From assembly GCF_002261335.1 (NCBI RefSeq), contig NZ_NEVL01000003.1, forward strand, positions 1,426,001 to 1,490,000: 64,000 bases of DNA, given 5' to 3'. The position numbers and the translations under genes were made by a program. The stretch is from Bordetella genomosp. 1 (GTDB lineage: Bacteria; Pseudomonadota; Gammaproteobacteria; Burkholderiales; Burkholderiaceae_B). The notes under the pieces were generated by a model that was given only the letters and a program-made list of their open reading frames with translations, was not told the origin of the DNA and searched no databases. Below, one piece after another: positions 18,025 to 26,250 of the stretch (position 1 is its first letter; the number at the start of each line of letters is the position of its first letter).

Positions 18025-19428
18025 TTAACGATAGGTGCGGACGTCGACGAAGTGGCCGGCGCAGGCGGCGGCCGCGGCCATCGCCGGGCTCACCAGGTGG
18101 GTGCGGCCACCCTGGCCCTGACGGCCTTCGAAGTTGCGGTTCGAGGTGGAGGCGCAACGCTCGCCCGGCTCGAGGCGGTCGGCGTTCATGGCCAGGCACA
18201 TCGAGCAGCCCGGTTCGCGCCATTCGAAGCCGGCTTCGATGAAGATCTTGTCGAGGCCTTCGCGCTCGGCCTGTTGCTTGACCAGGCCCGAGCCCGGCAC
18301 CACCATCGCCTGGCGCACGTTGGCGGCCACGCGCTTGCCGCGCGCCACCGCGGCGGCGGCCCGCAGGTCTTCGATGCGGGAATTGGTACAGGATCCGATG
18401 AACACCCGGTCGACGCGGATGTCGACCAGCGGCGTGTTGGGCTCCAGGCCCATGTACTGCAGCGCGCGCTCCATGCCGCTGCGGCGCACGTCGTCTTTCT
18501 CGCGATCGGGGTCCGGCACGCGGCCGTCGACCGGCAGCACCATCTCGGGCGAGGTGCCCCAGGTGACCTGCGGCTTGATGTCGCGCGCTTCGATCTCGAT
18601 GACGCGGTCGAACTTGGCGCCCGGCTCGGAATGCAGCGTGCGCCAGTAGGTGACGGCCTGGTCCCAGAGCACGCCCACCGGCGAGAACGGCCGGCCGCGG
18701 AAGTACTCGATGGTCTTGTCGTCGACCGCCACCATGCCCGAACGCGCACCGGCCTCGATGGCCATGTTGCAGACGGTCATGCGGCCTTCCATCGACAGCC
18801 CGCGGATGGCGCTGCCGGCGAATTCGATCGCGTGGCCGGTGCCGCCGGCGGTGCCGATGATGCCGATGATGTGCAGCACGACGTCCTTGGCGGTGCAGCC
18901 GAAGGGCAGCTCGCCGTTGACGTTGATCAGCATGCTCTTGGCTTTCTTCATCAGCAGCGTCTGCGTGGCGAGCACGTGCTCGACCTCGGAGGTGCCGATG
19001 CCGAAGGCCAGCGCGCCCATCGCACCGTGGGTGCTGGTGTGCGAGTCGCCGCAGACGACGGTCATGCCGGGCAGCGTGGCGCCCTGCTCCGGGCCGATGA
19101 CGTGCACGATGCCCTGGCGCAGGTCATTCATGCGGAATTCGGTGATGCCGTACTTGTCGCAGTTGGCGTCGAGCGTGTCGACCTGCAGCTTCGAGATGGG
19201 ATCGTCGATGCCGCGTGCGCGGTTCAGCGTGGGCACGTTGTGGTCGGCCACCGCCAGGTTGGCGCTGGTGCGCCACGGCTTGCGGCCGGCGATCGCCAGG
19301 CCCTCGAAGGCCTGCGGGCTCGTGACCTCGTGCAGCAGGTGCCGGTCGATATAGAGCAGACAGGTGCCGTCGGATTCCTGGTGGACGACGTGGGCGTCCC
19401 AGAGTTTGTCGTAGAGAGATTGGGCCAT
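18025..19428 (-). CDS. leuC: 3-Isopropylmalate dehydratase large subunit
   Basis: A 467-residue aconitase-type protein. Cluster-binding cysteines are seen in G-S-C-T-N-S-R and G-C-S-M-C-L-A, together with [12 protein letters not shown] chose the ATG at 19428 ([15 protein letters not shown]) because it matches the family start; the longer frame upstream overlaps the promoter. First gene of leuCDB. Confidence 0.96.
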   Translation of the reverse strand: MAQSLYDKLWDAHVVHQESDGTCLLYIDRHLLHEVTSPQAFEGLAIAGRKPWRTSANLAVADHNVPTLNRARGIDDPISKLQVDTLDANCDKYGITEFRMNDLRQGIVHVIGPEQGATLPGMTVVCGDSHTSTHGAMGALAFGIGTSEVEHVLATQTLLMKKAKSMLINVNGELPFGCTAKDVVLHIIGIIGTAGGTGHAIEFAGSAIRGLSMEGRMTVCNMAIEAGARSGMVAVDDKTIEYFRGRPFSPVGVLWDQAVTYWRTLHSEPGAKFDRVIEIEARDIKPQVTWGTSPEMVLPVDGRVPDPDREKDDVRRSGMERALQYMGLEPNTPLVDIRVDRVFIGSCTNSRIEDLRAAAAVARGKRVAANVRQAMVVPGSGLVKQQAEREGLDKIFIEAGFEWREPGCSMCLAMNADRLEPGERCASTSNRNFEGRQGQGGRTHLVSPAMAAAAACAGHFVDVRTYR

Positions 19429-19516
19429 GGAAGCGCTCGGAGGATGAACAGATCCGACTCGTGTCCGCAGGGCCGCCACTGGGAGCGACCACCGCGTGCA
19501 GCTACGGTATGGCTGC

Positions 19517-19545
19517 ATTATGCCCACGCCCTCAACCTAGTACAA
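19517..19545 (-). promoter_or_regulatory. leuC promoter
   Basis: On the minus strand: -35 TTGTAC (19540-19545), a 17-bp spacer, -10 CATAAT (19517-19522). The predicted start near 19510 leaves a leader of about 80 nt. I do not see a leucine-rich leader peptide. Confidence 0.55.
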
Positions 19546-19815
19546 TCCAACCGCTTATACTAGTACTTCAAGTACCTGCATGGGGATTCCGCGCCGTACA
19601 TGTCGCAATATCCGTCATGAAAAGATATTCGTAAAAGTAACTCCATCTCTATTATTTCGAAACATTGCCCGAAACTGGAAACAATGCGGGCAAATCTATA
19701 TAGTTTTGTTTCGGAATATGCGCTCAGAATGAAAAATAATGCGATGTAACACGCATTAATTCGGCGTCGTCGGGCACACTCAAAGCAGATCGCACGACTT
19801 AGGAGACGTATTACG
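19546..19815. promoter_or_regulatory. AT-rich divergent control region of the adhesin locus
   Basis: This gap between leuC and the TolC-like gene is far richer in A+T than its neighbours. It contains a perfect inverted repeat GTACTT-C-AAGTAC (19563-19575), TTGCCCG/CGGGCAA arms (19665-19671, 19687-19693) enclosing part of a CATTG/CAATG repeat, and TAATGCG-N8-CGCATTA (19737-19758). These are candidate operators; the LuxR-type regulator of the locus is one possible ligand. I could not fix a confident promoter for the TolC-like gene. AGGAG at 19801-19805 is its ribosome binding site. Confidence 0.5.
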
Positions 19816-21657
19816 ATGTTGCGCGAATGTGTATATGTATTGCGGGAAGGTTGTAGCGTCCCGCATTCCGGCGGGAATACACAGCGGCTCGCGGCGCGCG
19901 ATGTGCGCGCACCGTCGCGGCCTGCCGTCTCCCGCGTATGCGAGCCGTTTGCGCGAGTCGCACCGGGCCCGCGCAGCGCCCACAAGGCATTATCTTTTTC
20001 GCTCTCCGGTTGTGCCGCGCTCCTGGCCCTCGCATTATCCGGGCCGGCACACGCACAGTCTCCCATCCTGCCGCCCGCCACCCTCGATCCGGCGGGACCG
20101 GCGCTGAGCCAGTTTCCCGAAGGCGCCGTGCGGCGCGGCGCCGCCCCCGGCGCCGCCCTGCCCGCGCCGGTGCCCACGCTGGCGCCCGTGGCGGTCCCGG
20201 GCCAGGCGCCGGTCGCCGCGATGGGCGACGGCAGCATCACGCTCACGCAGGTGGTGGAACACACCCTGCTCACCAATCCCGAGATCCAGGCCCGGTACCA
20301 CGACTTCCAGGCCTCGCTCGAGGGCCAGACGGTGGCGCGCGGCGCCTATTTTCCGCAACTGAACGCACAGGGCTACTACGGCCGCGAATATCGCCGCAAC
20401 GTGCCGGATTCGGGCAACGAGAGCTGGAGCCGGCCCGGCTACAACTTCGAGCTGCGCCAGCTGATCTTCGACGGCTTTCGCACGCGCAACGACGTGAAGC
20501 AGGCCGGTTTCGACAAGCTGGCCCGCTTCTACGACCTGCTGGCGGTGAGCGACACCACCGCGATGGACGCGATCCAGGCCTATATCGATCTGCAGCGCTA
20601 CCGCGACATGGAGTCGCTGGCGCGGCAAAACTACGGCCTGCACGAAAGCACCCTCAAGCAGATCGACGAGCGCACCGAGTCTGGCGTGGGCCGGCGCGTG
20701 GACCAGGAGCAGGCGGTGGGCCGCCTCGCGCTGGCGCAGAGCAACGTGATGACCGAGACGGCCAACCTGCTCGACGTGACGCAGCGTTTCCAGCGCATCA
20801 CGGGCATGACGCCGCCCGAATCGCTGCAGGCGGTGCCCGACATGAGTGGCAGACTGCCGCGCAACCCCACCGATTTCAACACCTCGCTGCGGCGCAATCC
20901 CAGCTTCCTGTCCAAGCAGGCCAGCCTGCAGGCGGCCCAGGCCGGCGTGGATGCCTCGCGCGGCGCGTTTTCGCCCAAGTTCGAGTTCGTGGCCTCGCAT
21001 GGCCAGGACCAGAGCACGTCCGACCCCGCCTACAAGGACGTCAGGAGCTCGAGCCTGCAGGTGATGATGACGTACAACCTGTATCGCGGCGGCGCCGACT
21101 CCGCGCGGCTGCGCCAGACCGCCGCGCAGTCGTATGCTTCGCGCGACCTGCGCGACTACACCTGCCGCAACGTGCAGCAGGACCTCGCCGTGGCCTGGAA
21201 CAACATCAACCGGGTGCGCGCGCAACTGCCCTACCTGCGCGACCACGAGATCGCCACGGCCAAGGTGCGCAACGCCTACCGCGAGCAATTCCAGATCGGC
21301 CAGCGCACGCTGCTCGATCTGCTGAACACCGAGAACGAGCTGTTCGAGTCGCGCCGCGCGCTGGTCAACGCCGAATACGACCTGCAGATCGCCCAGTACC
21401 GCTGGCTGGCGCTGTCGCACGCGCTGCTGCCGGCGCTGTCGCTGCGCCCGGCGCGCGACGAGATGCCCGAGGAAAACGGCAGGCTCGAGGTCTCCGACGA
21501 GGTCATCAAGCTGTGCAACTCCATGATCCCCGACACGGCGCGGCTGCAGCCCGTGCGGGTGAAATACAACGACGGCGCGCTTCCGCCCACGCTTTCTCCG
21601 CTGACGACCCAGCCCGCGGAGACTGCGCCCCGGGACGCCACGATGTCGCGCCCGTGA
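19816..21657 (+). CDS. TolC-family outer membrane secretion protein (LapE-like)
   Basis: A 613-residue outer membrane channel for the type I system. Two TolC/OEP repeats cover about residues 138-345 and 350-555 with the usual helical hairpins (for example Q-L-I-F-D-G-F-R-T-R-N-D-V and Q-V-M-M-T-Y-N-L-Y-R-G-G-A-D). The Sec signal core lies at residues 58-76 with cleavage after A-H-A near 80, so the predicted N-terminus carries about 55 extra Arg-rich residues. AGGAG sits 10 nt before the ATG at 19816, supporting this start; a GTG at residue 30 is the alternative. First gene of the secretion operon. Confidence 0.9.
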   Translation: MLRECVYVLREGCSVPHSGGNTQRLAARDVRAPSRPAVSRVCEPFARVAPGPRSAHKALSFSLSGCAALLALALSGPAHAQSPILPPATLDPAGPALSQFPEGAVRRGAAPGAALPAPVPTLAPVAVPGQAPVAAMGDGSITLTQVVEHTLLTNPEIQARYHDFQASLEGQTVARGAYFPQLNAQGYYGREYRRNVPDSGNESWSRPGYNFELRQLIFDGFRTRNDVKQAGFDKLARFYDLLAVSDTTAMDAIQAYIDLQRYRDMESLARQNYGLHESTLKQIDERTESGVGRRVDQEQAVGRLALAQSNVMTETANLLDVTQRFQRITGMTPPESLQAVPDMSGRLPRNPTDFNTSLRRNPSFLSKQASLQAAQAGVDASRGAFSPKFEFVASHGQDQSTSDPAYKDVRSSSLQVMMTYNLYRGGADSARLRQTAAQSYASRDLRDYTCRNVQQDLAVAWNNINRVRAQLPYLRDHEIATAKVRNAYREQFQIGQRTLLDLLNTENELFESRRALVNAEYDLQIAQYRWLALSHALLPALSLRPARDEMPEENGRLEVSDEVIKLCNSMIPDTARLQPVRVKYNDGALPPTLSPLTTQPAETAPRDATMSRP

Positions 21658-21676
21658 GGCGCGCAAGGGACCCGAC

Positions 21677-21901
21677 ATGGCCACCAATCCGCCCCCATCG
21701 AACGAAGGTTTTTCGCAGCTGGACGCCGATTTCGTGCGGGTGCTGGAAGACCTGATCGATGCCCTGATCGCCAATGGCACGCTGCGCCTGACCGATCTGC
21801 CGCCGCGCGCGCAGATGAAGCTCACCGAACGCAAGCAGCAACGCAAGCGCTTGCACGAGCATCTCGACCTGCTGGACGACGACGATGGACACCTTATCTG
21901 A
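21677..21901 (+). CDS. Small charged protein inside the secretion operon
   Basis: A 74-residue soluble protein starting MATNPPPSNEGFSQLDADFV. It is helical, with an acidic amphipathic first half (FVRVLEDLIDALIANGTLRLTDLPPRAQMKL), a basic stretch (TERKQQRKRLHEH) and a very acidic end (LDLLDDDDGHLI). No signal peptide or membrane segment. It begins 19 bp after the TolC-like gene and its 3' end overlaps the exporter gene by 17 bp, implying translational coupling. I recognise no family. A cytoplasmic role with the exporter, such as substrate handling, is only inference. Confidence 0.7.
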   Translation: MATNPPPSNEGFSQLDADFVRVLEDLIDALIANGTLRLTDLPPRAQMKLTERKQQRKRLHEHLDLLDDDDGHLI

Positions 21902-24062
21902 AAGCCTGCCGCAGGAACCCTCGCGCGAGTGGCGCGGCGATGCCAAGGCGGCGCACGACGACCCGTTGCTGGACTGCCTGGTCGAGCTGACGCGCCTGCA
22001 CGGCGTCACCGCCACGCCGCAGGCGCTCACGGCGGGCCTGCCGCTGGAGGGCCACAAGCTCACGCCGGCCCTGCTGCCGCGCGCCGCCGCGCGCGCCCAG
22101 CTGGCCGCGCGCGTGGTCAAGCGCACGCTCGACAGCATCTCGCCCGACCTGCTGCCGGCCATCCTGCTGCTGCGCGGCGAGAAGGCCTGCCTGCTGCTGC
22201 GCCGCGACGGCGACGTGTATGTGGTGAGCCACCCGGAACTGGGCGGCAGCTCGGTGGAGATGGACGCCACGACGCTGGCGCAGCAGTACACCGGGCTGGT
22301 GGCGTTCGTGCGGCCGCAGTTCCGTTTCGATGCGCGCGCACCGGAGGTCTCCAAGGTGCGCGAGCGGCATTGGTTCTGGGCCGCCATCATGGAGAACCGG
22401 CGTCTCTACCGCGATGCGCTGATCGCCGCGCTGCTGATCAACGTCTTCGCGATGGCGATGCCGCTGTTCACGATGAACGTCTACGACCGGGTGGTGCCCA
22501 ACAACGCGGTCGAGACCCTGTGGGTGCTGGCGATCGGCATCTCGCTGGTGGTGATCTTCAATCTGTTGCTGAGCACGGCGCGCTCGCACGTGGTGGACAG
22601 CGCCAGCAAGCGCGTGGACGTGCGGCTGTCGGCGCAGATCATGGAGCGCGTGCTCGATTTGCGCATGGAGGGGCGGCCGGTGTCGGTGGGCTCGTTCGCG
22701 GCCAACCTGCGCTCGTTCGAGTCGATCCGCGACTTCATCGCTTCGGCCAGCATCACGACGCTGGTCGACCTGCCCTTCATCATCCTGTTCCTGGCCGCGC
22801 TGGCCTGGATCTCGCCGTGGATGCTGCTGCCGCCGCTGGTGGCGATCGTGCTGATCGTGCTGGTGTCGCTCGCCGCGCAGGCGCGCATGGAGGCGCTCAC
22901 CATGTCGACCTTCCAGGCGACCGCGCAGCGCAACGCGACGCTGGTGGAGGCGCTGACCGGCATGGAGGCGGTCAAGACGCTGAACGCGCAGGGCTCGATC
23001 CAGCGCAACTGGGAGCGCGCCACCGAGTTCATCGCCCAGACCGGCGGCAAGCTCAAGCTGATCTCGTCGTCGACGGTGGGCTTCGTGTCGGCCATCCAGC
23101 AGCTGGTGTCGATCGCCGTGGTGGTGATCGGGGTGTACCAGGCGCGCGAATCGGCGGTGTCGATGGGCGGCATCATCGCCGCCTCGATGATCGCCGGCCG
23201 CTGTCTCGCCCCGCTGGGGCAGATCGCCGGCCTGCTGATGCAGTTCCAGAATGCCCGCACCTCGCTGGGCTCGATCGACAACTACATGAAGCTGCCGATC
23301 GAGCGTCCGGCCGAAGCGGAATTCCTGCATCGCCCGGTGTTCCATGGCGCCATCGAGTTCCGCAACGTGACGTTCGCCTACCCGGGCAGCGACCAGCCGG
23401 TGCTCAAGGGCGTGTCGTTCAAGCTCAAGCCCGGCGAGAAGGTCGGCATCATCGGCCGCATCGGTTCGGGCAAGACCACGCTGGAAAAGCTGGCGCTCTC
23501 GCTCTACCAGCCGACCGAGGGCGCGGTGCTGCTGGACGGCGTGGACGTGCGCCAGATCGACCCGGCCGACCTGCGCCGCGCCATCGGCTACGTGCCGCAG
23601 GATCCGCTGCTGTTCTACGGCAGCCTCAAGCACAACCTGTCGATGGGCGCGCCCTACGCCGACGACGCCAGCATCCTGGCGGCGGCCGACCTGGCTGGCG
23701 TGACCGCGTTCGCCAACCTGCATCCCAAGGGCTTCGACATGGTGATCGGCGAACGCGGCGAGTCGCTCTCGGGCGGCCAGCGCCAGTCGGTGGCGGTGGC
23801 GCGCGCGCTGATCAACGACCCGCCGATCCTGCTGCTCGACGAGCCCAGCAGCAACATGGACCACCAGAGCGAGGCGCAGCTGCGCACGCGCCTGGCGAAG
23901 GTGAGCGCCAACAAGACCATCATCCTCGTGACGCACCGCACCGCCCTGCTCGAGCTGGTCGATCGCCTGATCGTGATCGACAACGGCCACATCGTGGCCG
24001 ACGGCCCGAAGGAGCAGGTGGTGGACGCGCTGCGCACGGGGCGCGTCGGACGCGGAAGCTGA
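21885..24062 (+). CDS. lapB: Type I secretion ABC exporter (LapB-like)
   Basis: A 725-residue ABC exporter that powers adhesin export. Residues about 25-150 form a C39-peptidase-like domain; the Cys in L-L-D-C-L-V-E sits near the usual place, but the catalytic His/Asp context is missing, so it should bind rather than cut substrate. A six-helix membrane domain covers about 165-440. The nucleotide-binding domain has Walker A G-R-I-G-S-G-K-T-T, signature L-S-G-G-Q-R-Q, Walker B I-L-L-L-D-E-P and the switch His in V-T-H-R. It ends 7 bp before the adaptor gene. Confidence 0.93.
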   Translation: MDTLSESLPQEPSREWRGDAKAAHDDPLLDCLVELTRLHGVTATPQALTAGLPLEGHKLTPALLPRAAARAQLAARVVKRTLDSISPDLLPAILLLRGEKACLLLRRDGDVYVVSHPELGGSSVEMDATTLAQQYTGLVAFVRPQFRFDARAPEVSKVRERHWFWAAIMENRRLYRDALIAALLINVFAMAMPLFTMNVYDRVVPNNAVETLWVLAIGISLVVIFNLLLSTARSHVVDSASKRVDVRLSAQIMERVLDLRMEGRPVSVGSFAANLRSFESIRDFIASASITTLVDLPFIILFLAALAWISPWMLLPPLVAIVLIVLVSLAAQARMEALTMSTFQATAQRNATLVEALTGMEAVKTLNAQGSIQRNWERATEFIAQTGGKLKLISSSTVGFVSAIQQLVSIAVVVIGVYQARESAVSMGGIIAASMIAGRCLAPLGQIAGLLMQFQNARTSLGSIDNYMKLPIERPAEAEFLHRPVFHGAIEFRNVTFAYPGSDQPVLKGVSFKLKPGEKVGIIGRIGSGKTTLEKLALSLYQPTEGAVLLDGVDVRQIDPADLRRAIGYVPQDPLLFYGSLKHNLSMGAPYADDASILAAADLAGVTAFANLHPKGFDMVIGERGESLSGGQRQSVAVARALINDPPILLLDEPSSNMDHQSEAQLRTRLAKVSANKTIILVTHRTALLELVDRLIVIDNGHIVADGPKEQVVDALRTGRVGRGS

Positions 24063-24069
24063 GGCAGCC

Positions 24070-25491
24070 ATGCAGAACACTCCCGGCGAGAACAAACCCT
24101 CCCTGCTCGGCCGCCTGTGGCGCGGCCCGCGCAATCTCTTCGTGCGCCTGTTCGACCGCATCCTCGACGGCGCGGACAAGGGCAAGCCCGAGCATCGCCA
24201 CGACTACGTCGGCAACGCCGAATGGGTGATCCACCAATCGCAGGCGCGCGGGTCGCGCATCCTGCTGTGGGTCAGCCTGGTGGCGATCGCGCTGCTGCTG
24301 GCCTGGGCGGCCATCGGCCACATCGACGAGGTGGTGCGCGGCGACGGCAAGGTGGTGCCCTCGCGCCAGGTGCAGGTGATCCAGAGCCTGGACGGCGGCA
24401 TCGTGCAGGAGATCCTGGTGCGCCCCGGCCAGGAGGTGCAGGCCGGGCAGGTGCTGCTCAAGATCGACCCGACCCGCTTCTCCTCGTCGCTGGGCGAGAA
24501 CAACGCCGAGTACCTGGCGCTGCTGGCCAAGGCCGCGCGGCTGCAGGCGCTGGCCACCGGCGACGCCTTCGTGGTGCCCGAGCGCGTGCTCAAGGAGGCG
24601 CCGGCGCTGGGCGAACAGGAGCGCACCGCCTGGCAGACGCGCACCTCGGAGCTCAACGCCACGATCAACGTGGCGCGCGAGCAGCTCAAGCAGCGCCAGG
24701 AAGAGCTGCGCGAGAACGTCGCCAAGCGCGACCAGGCGGCGTCGAGCTGCTCGCTCACGTCGCGCGAGCTCCAGGTGACGCGCCCCCTGCTCAAGAGCGG
24801 CGCAGTGTCGGAAGTGGAACTGTTGCGCCTGCAACGGGACGTGGCGCGCTTCTGCGGCGACCAGAAGGCCGCCGAGGCGCAGATGGACCGGATCCAGTCG
24901 TCGATCAGCGAAGCCCAGAGCAAGGTGCAGGAATCCGAGCTGAACATCCGCAACCAGGCGCGCAGCGAGCTGTCGGAGACCAACACCAAGCTGGCCACGC
25001 TGCGCGAGAGCCAGCTGGCGCTGGCCGACCGGGTACGCCTGGCCGAGGTGCGGGCGCCGGTGAACGGCACGGTCAAGACGCTGTTCAACAACACGGTCGG
25101 CGGGGTGGTGCAGCCGGGCAAGGACATCATCGAGATCGTGCCCAAGGACGACACGCTGCTGCTCGAGGTGAAGGTGCAGCCGCGCGACATCGGCTTCCTG
25201 CATCCGGAGCAACAGGCCGAAGTGAAATTCACCGCGTACGACTTCTCGATCTATGGCGGCCTCGAGGGCAAGGTGGAGCAGATCGGCGCCGACACCATCA
25301 CCGACGAGAAAGGCAACGCGTTCTACATCGTCCGCGTCCGGACCGACCGCAGCACCGTGGGCGACATGGACCTGCCCATCATCCCGGGGATGGTGGCCGA
25401 GGTGCATGTGCTGACCGGCAAGCGCACCGTGCTGCAGTACCTGTTGAAGCCCATCCTGCGTGCGCGGGAGAACGCTTTCACCGAACGCTGA
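24070..25491 (+). CDS. lapC: Type I secretion membrane fusion protein (HlyD/LapC-like)
   Basis: A 473-residue periplasmic adaptor joining the ABC exporter to the TolC-like channel. A cytoplasmic N-terminus of about 60 residues precedes one membrane helix (about 61-80), a lipoyl half-motif (G-G-I-V-Q-E-I-L-V-R-P-G-Q-E-V), a long coiled-coil hairpin (about 150-320), the second lipoyl half (V-R-A-P-V-N-G-T-V) and a beta-barrel domain ending in the HlyD signature I-P-G-M-V-A-E-V-H-V-L-T-G-K-R-T. Length is typical. Confidence 0.93.
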   Translation: MQNTPGENKPSLLGRLWRGPRNLFVRLFDRILDGADKGKPEHRHDYVGNAEWVIHQSQARGSRILLWVSLVAIALLLAWAAIGHIDEVVRGDGKVVPSRQVQVIQSLDGGIVQEILVRPGQEVQAGQVLLKIDPTRFSSSLGENNAEYLALLAKAARLQALATGDAFVVPERVLKEAPALGEQERTAWQTRTSELNATINVAREQLKQRQEELRENVAKRDQAASSCSLTSRELQVTRPLLKSGAVSEVELLRLQRDVARFCGDQKAAEAQMDRIQSSISEAQSKVQESELNIRNQARSELSETNTKLATLRESQLALADRVRLAEVRAPVNGTVKTLFNNTVGGVVQPGKDIIEIVPKDDTLLLEVKVQPRDIGFLHPEQQAEVKFTAYDFSIYGGLEGKVEQIGADTITDEKGNAFYIVRVRTDRSTVGDMDLPIIPGMVAEVHVLTGKRTVLQYLLKPILRARENAFTER

Positions 25492-25513
25492 CCGGCGGGC
25501 TGAAGGAGTAAAA

Positions 25514-26152
25514 ATGCCTACCCCTGTGCTGTTGATCACGCACGACGACCTGCTCTGGCAGCATTGGCGCGAGCTGGATGCCACGCGCTGGCTGCCGGCG
25601 CGCGGGCGCGGCCTGGCGGACCTGGAGCGCTGGCGCGACCAGGGCAGGACATTGGTGGTGCTCGACACCGACCTGCCGCGGCTGCCGGCGTGGCAGGCGC
25701 CCACCTGGGCGGGGGCCCTGGCCGGGCTGCAGGTCATCGTGGCGAGCCCGTACCCGAACGACGAACAGGGTACCCAGGCGCTCGGCGCCGGCGCCATGGG
25801 CTACTGCCACGGCTACGCGCCCACGCAATCGCTGGCGCAGGTCCTCGAGGTGGTGTCGGCCGGCGGCACCTGGATGGGCCGCTCGCTGGTGCGGCGCCTG
25901 CTGCAACTGGTGAGCGAGCGGGGCCAGCGCAACGGTGGCTGGACCCAGGGCCTGCTCACCGAGCGCGAGATCGCGGTGGCGCACCGCGCCGCCTACGGGC
26001 AGGCCAACGCCCAGATTGCCGCCGCGCTCGGCATCACGGAACGCACCGTCAAGGCCCACCTGTCGGCCGTGTTCGACAAGCTCGGCGTGAGCGATCGGCT
26101 GCAGCTCGCGCTGCTCGTGCACGGCGTTTCGACGGCTCACGCCCAGACGTGA
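25514..26152 (+). CDS. LuxR-type response regulator with atypical receiver
   Basis: A 212-residue protein starting at ATG 25514, preceded by AAGGAG. The N-terminal receiver-like domain keeps acidic residues (T-H-D-D near 9-12) and a possible phosphoacceptor Asp in V-V-L-D-T-D-L-P. The usual Lys after G-A-x-G-Y is missing (G-A-M-G-Y-C-H-G). The C-terminal LuxR/GerE helix-turn-helix is intact (L-T-E-R-E-I-A-V-A-H...I-T-E-R-T-V-K-A-H-L-S-A-V-F-D-K-L-G-V-S-D-R). No sensor kinase is nearby. Position just before the adhesin gene suggests it regulates this locus, perhaps without phosphorylation. Confidence 0.85.
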   Translation: MPTPVLLITHDDLLWQHWRELDATRWLPARGRGLADLERWRDQGRTLVVLDTDLPRLPAWQAPTWAGALAGLQVIVASPYPNDEQGTQALGAGAMGYCHGYAPTQSLAQVLEVVSAGGTWMGRSLVRRLLQLVSERGQRNGGWTQGLLTEREIAVAHRAAYGQANAQIAAALGITERTVKAHLSAVFDKLGVSDRLQLALLVHGVSTAHAQT

Positions 26153-26250
26153 AGTAACAGGGTTTCGACCTGTCCTTGAGGCCAATATCGTCCATCAGGA
26201 TGAGGCCTCTAGGATGAAGCCATACGGACTAATCCTTTCCTGGATACCTT
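26153..26250 (+). promoter_or_regulatory. Leader of the giant adhesin gene
   Basis: These 98 bp hold a direct repeat (AGGATGAGGCC and AGGATGAAGCC) and GAGGCC/GGCCTC arms separated by about 20 nt. No terminator with a T-run and no clear promoter is seen, so read-through from the secretion operon is possible. There is no strong ribosome binding site before the ATG at 26251. Confidence 0.35.

Noticed and set aside
19560-20276. A 238-codon minus-strand frame across the AT-rich control region and the TolC-like gene start
   Set aside because: Its composition is odd, it overlaps the signal peptide region of a clear gene, and no ribosome binding site or family supports it.
21885-22330. Exporter N-terminal domain considered as an active C39 leader peptidase
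   Set aside because: A Cys is present near the expected place, but the catalytic His/Asp context is missing, and no double-glycine leader substrate is encoded nearby.
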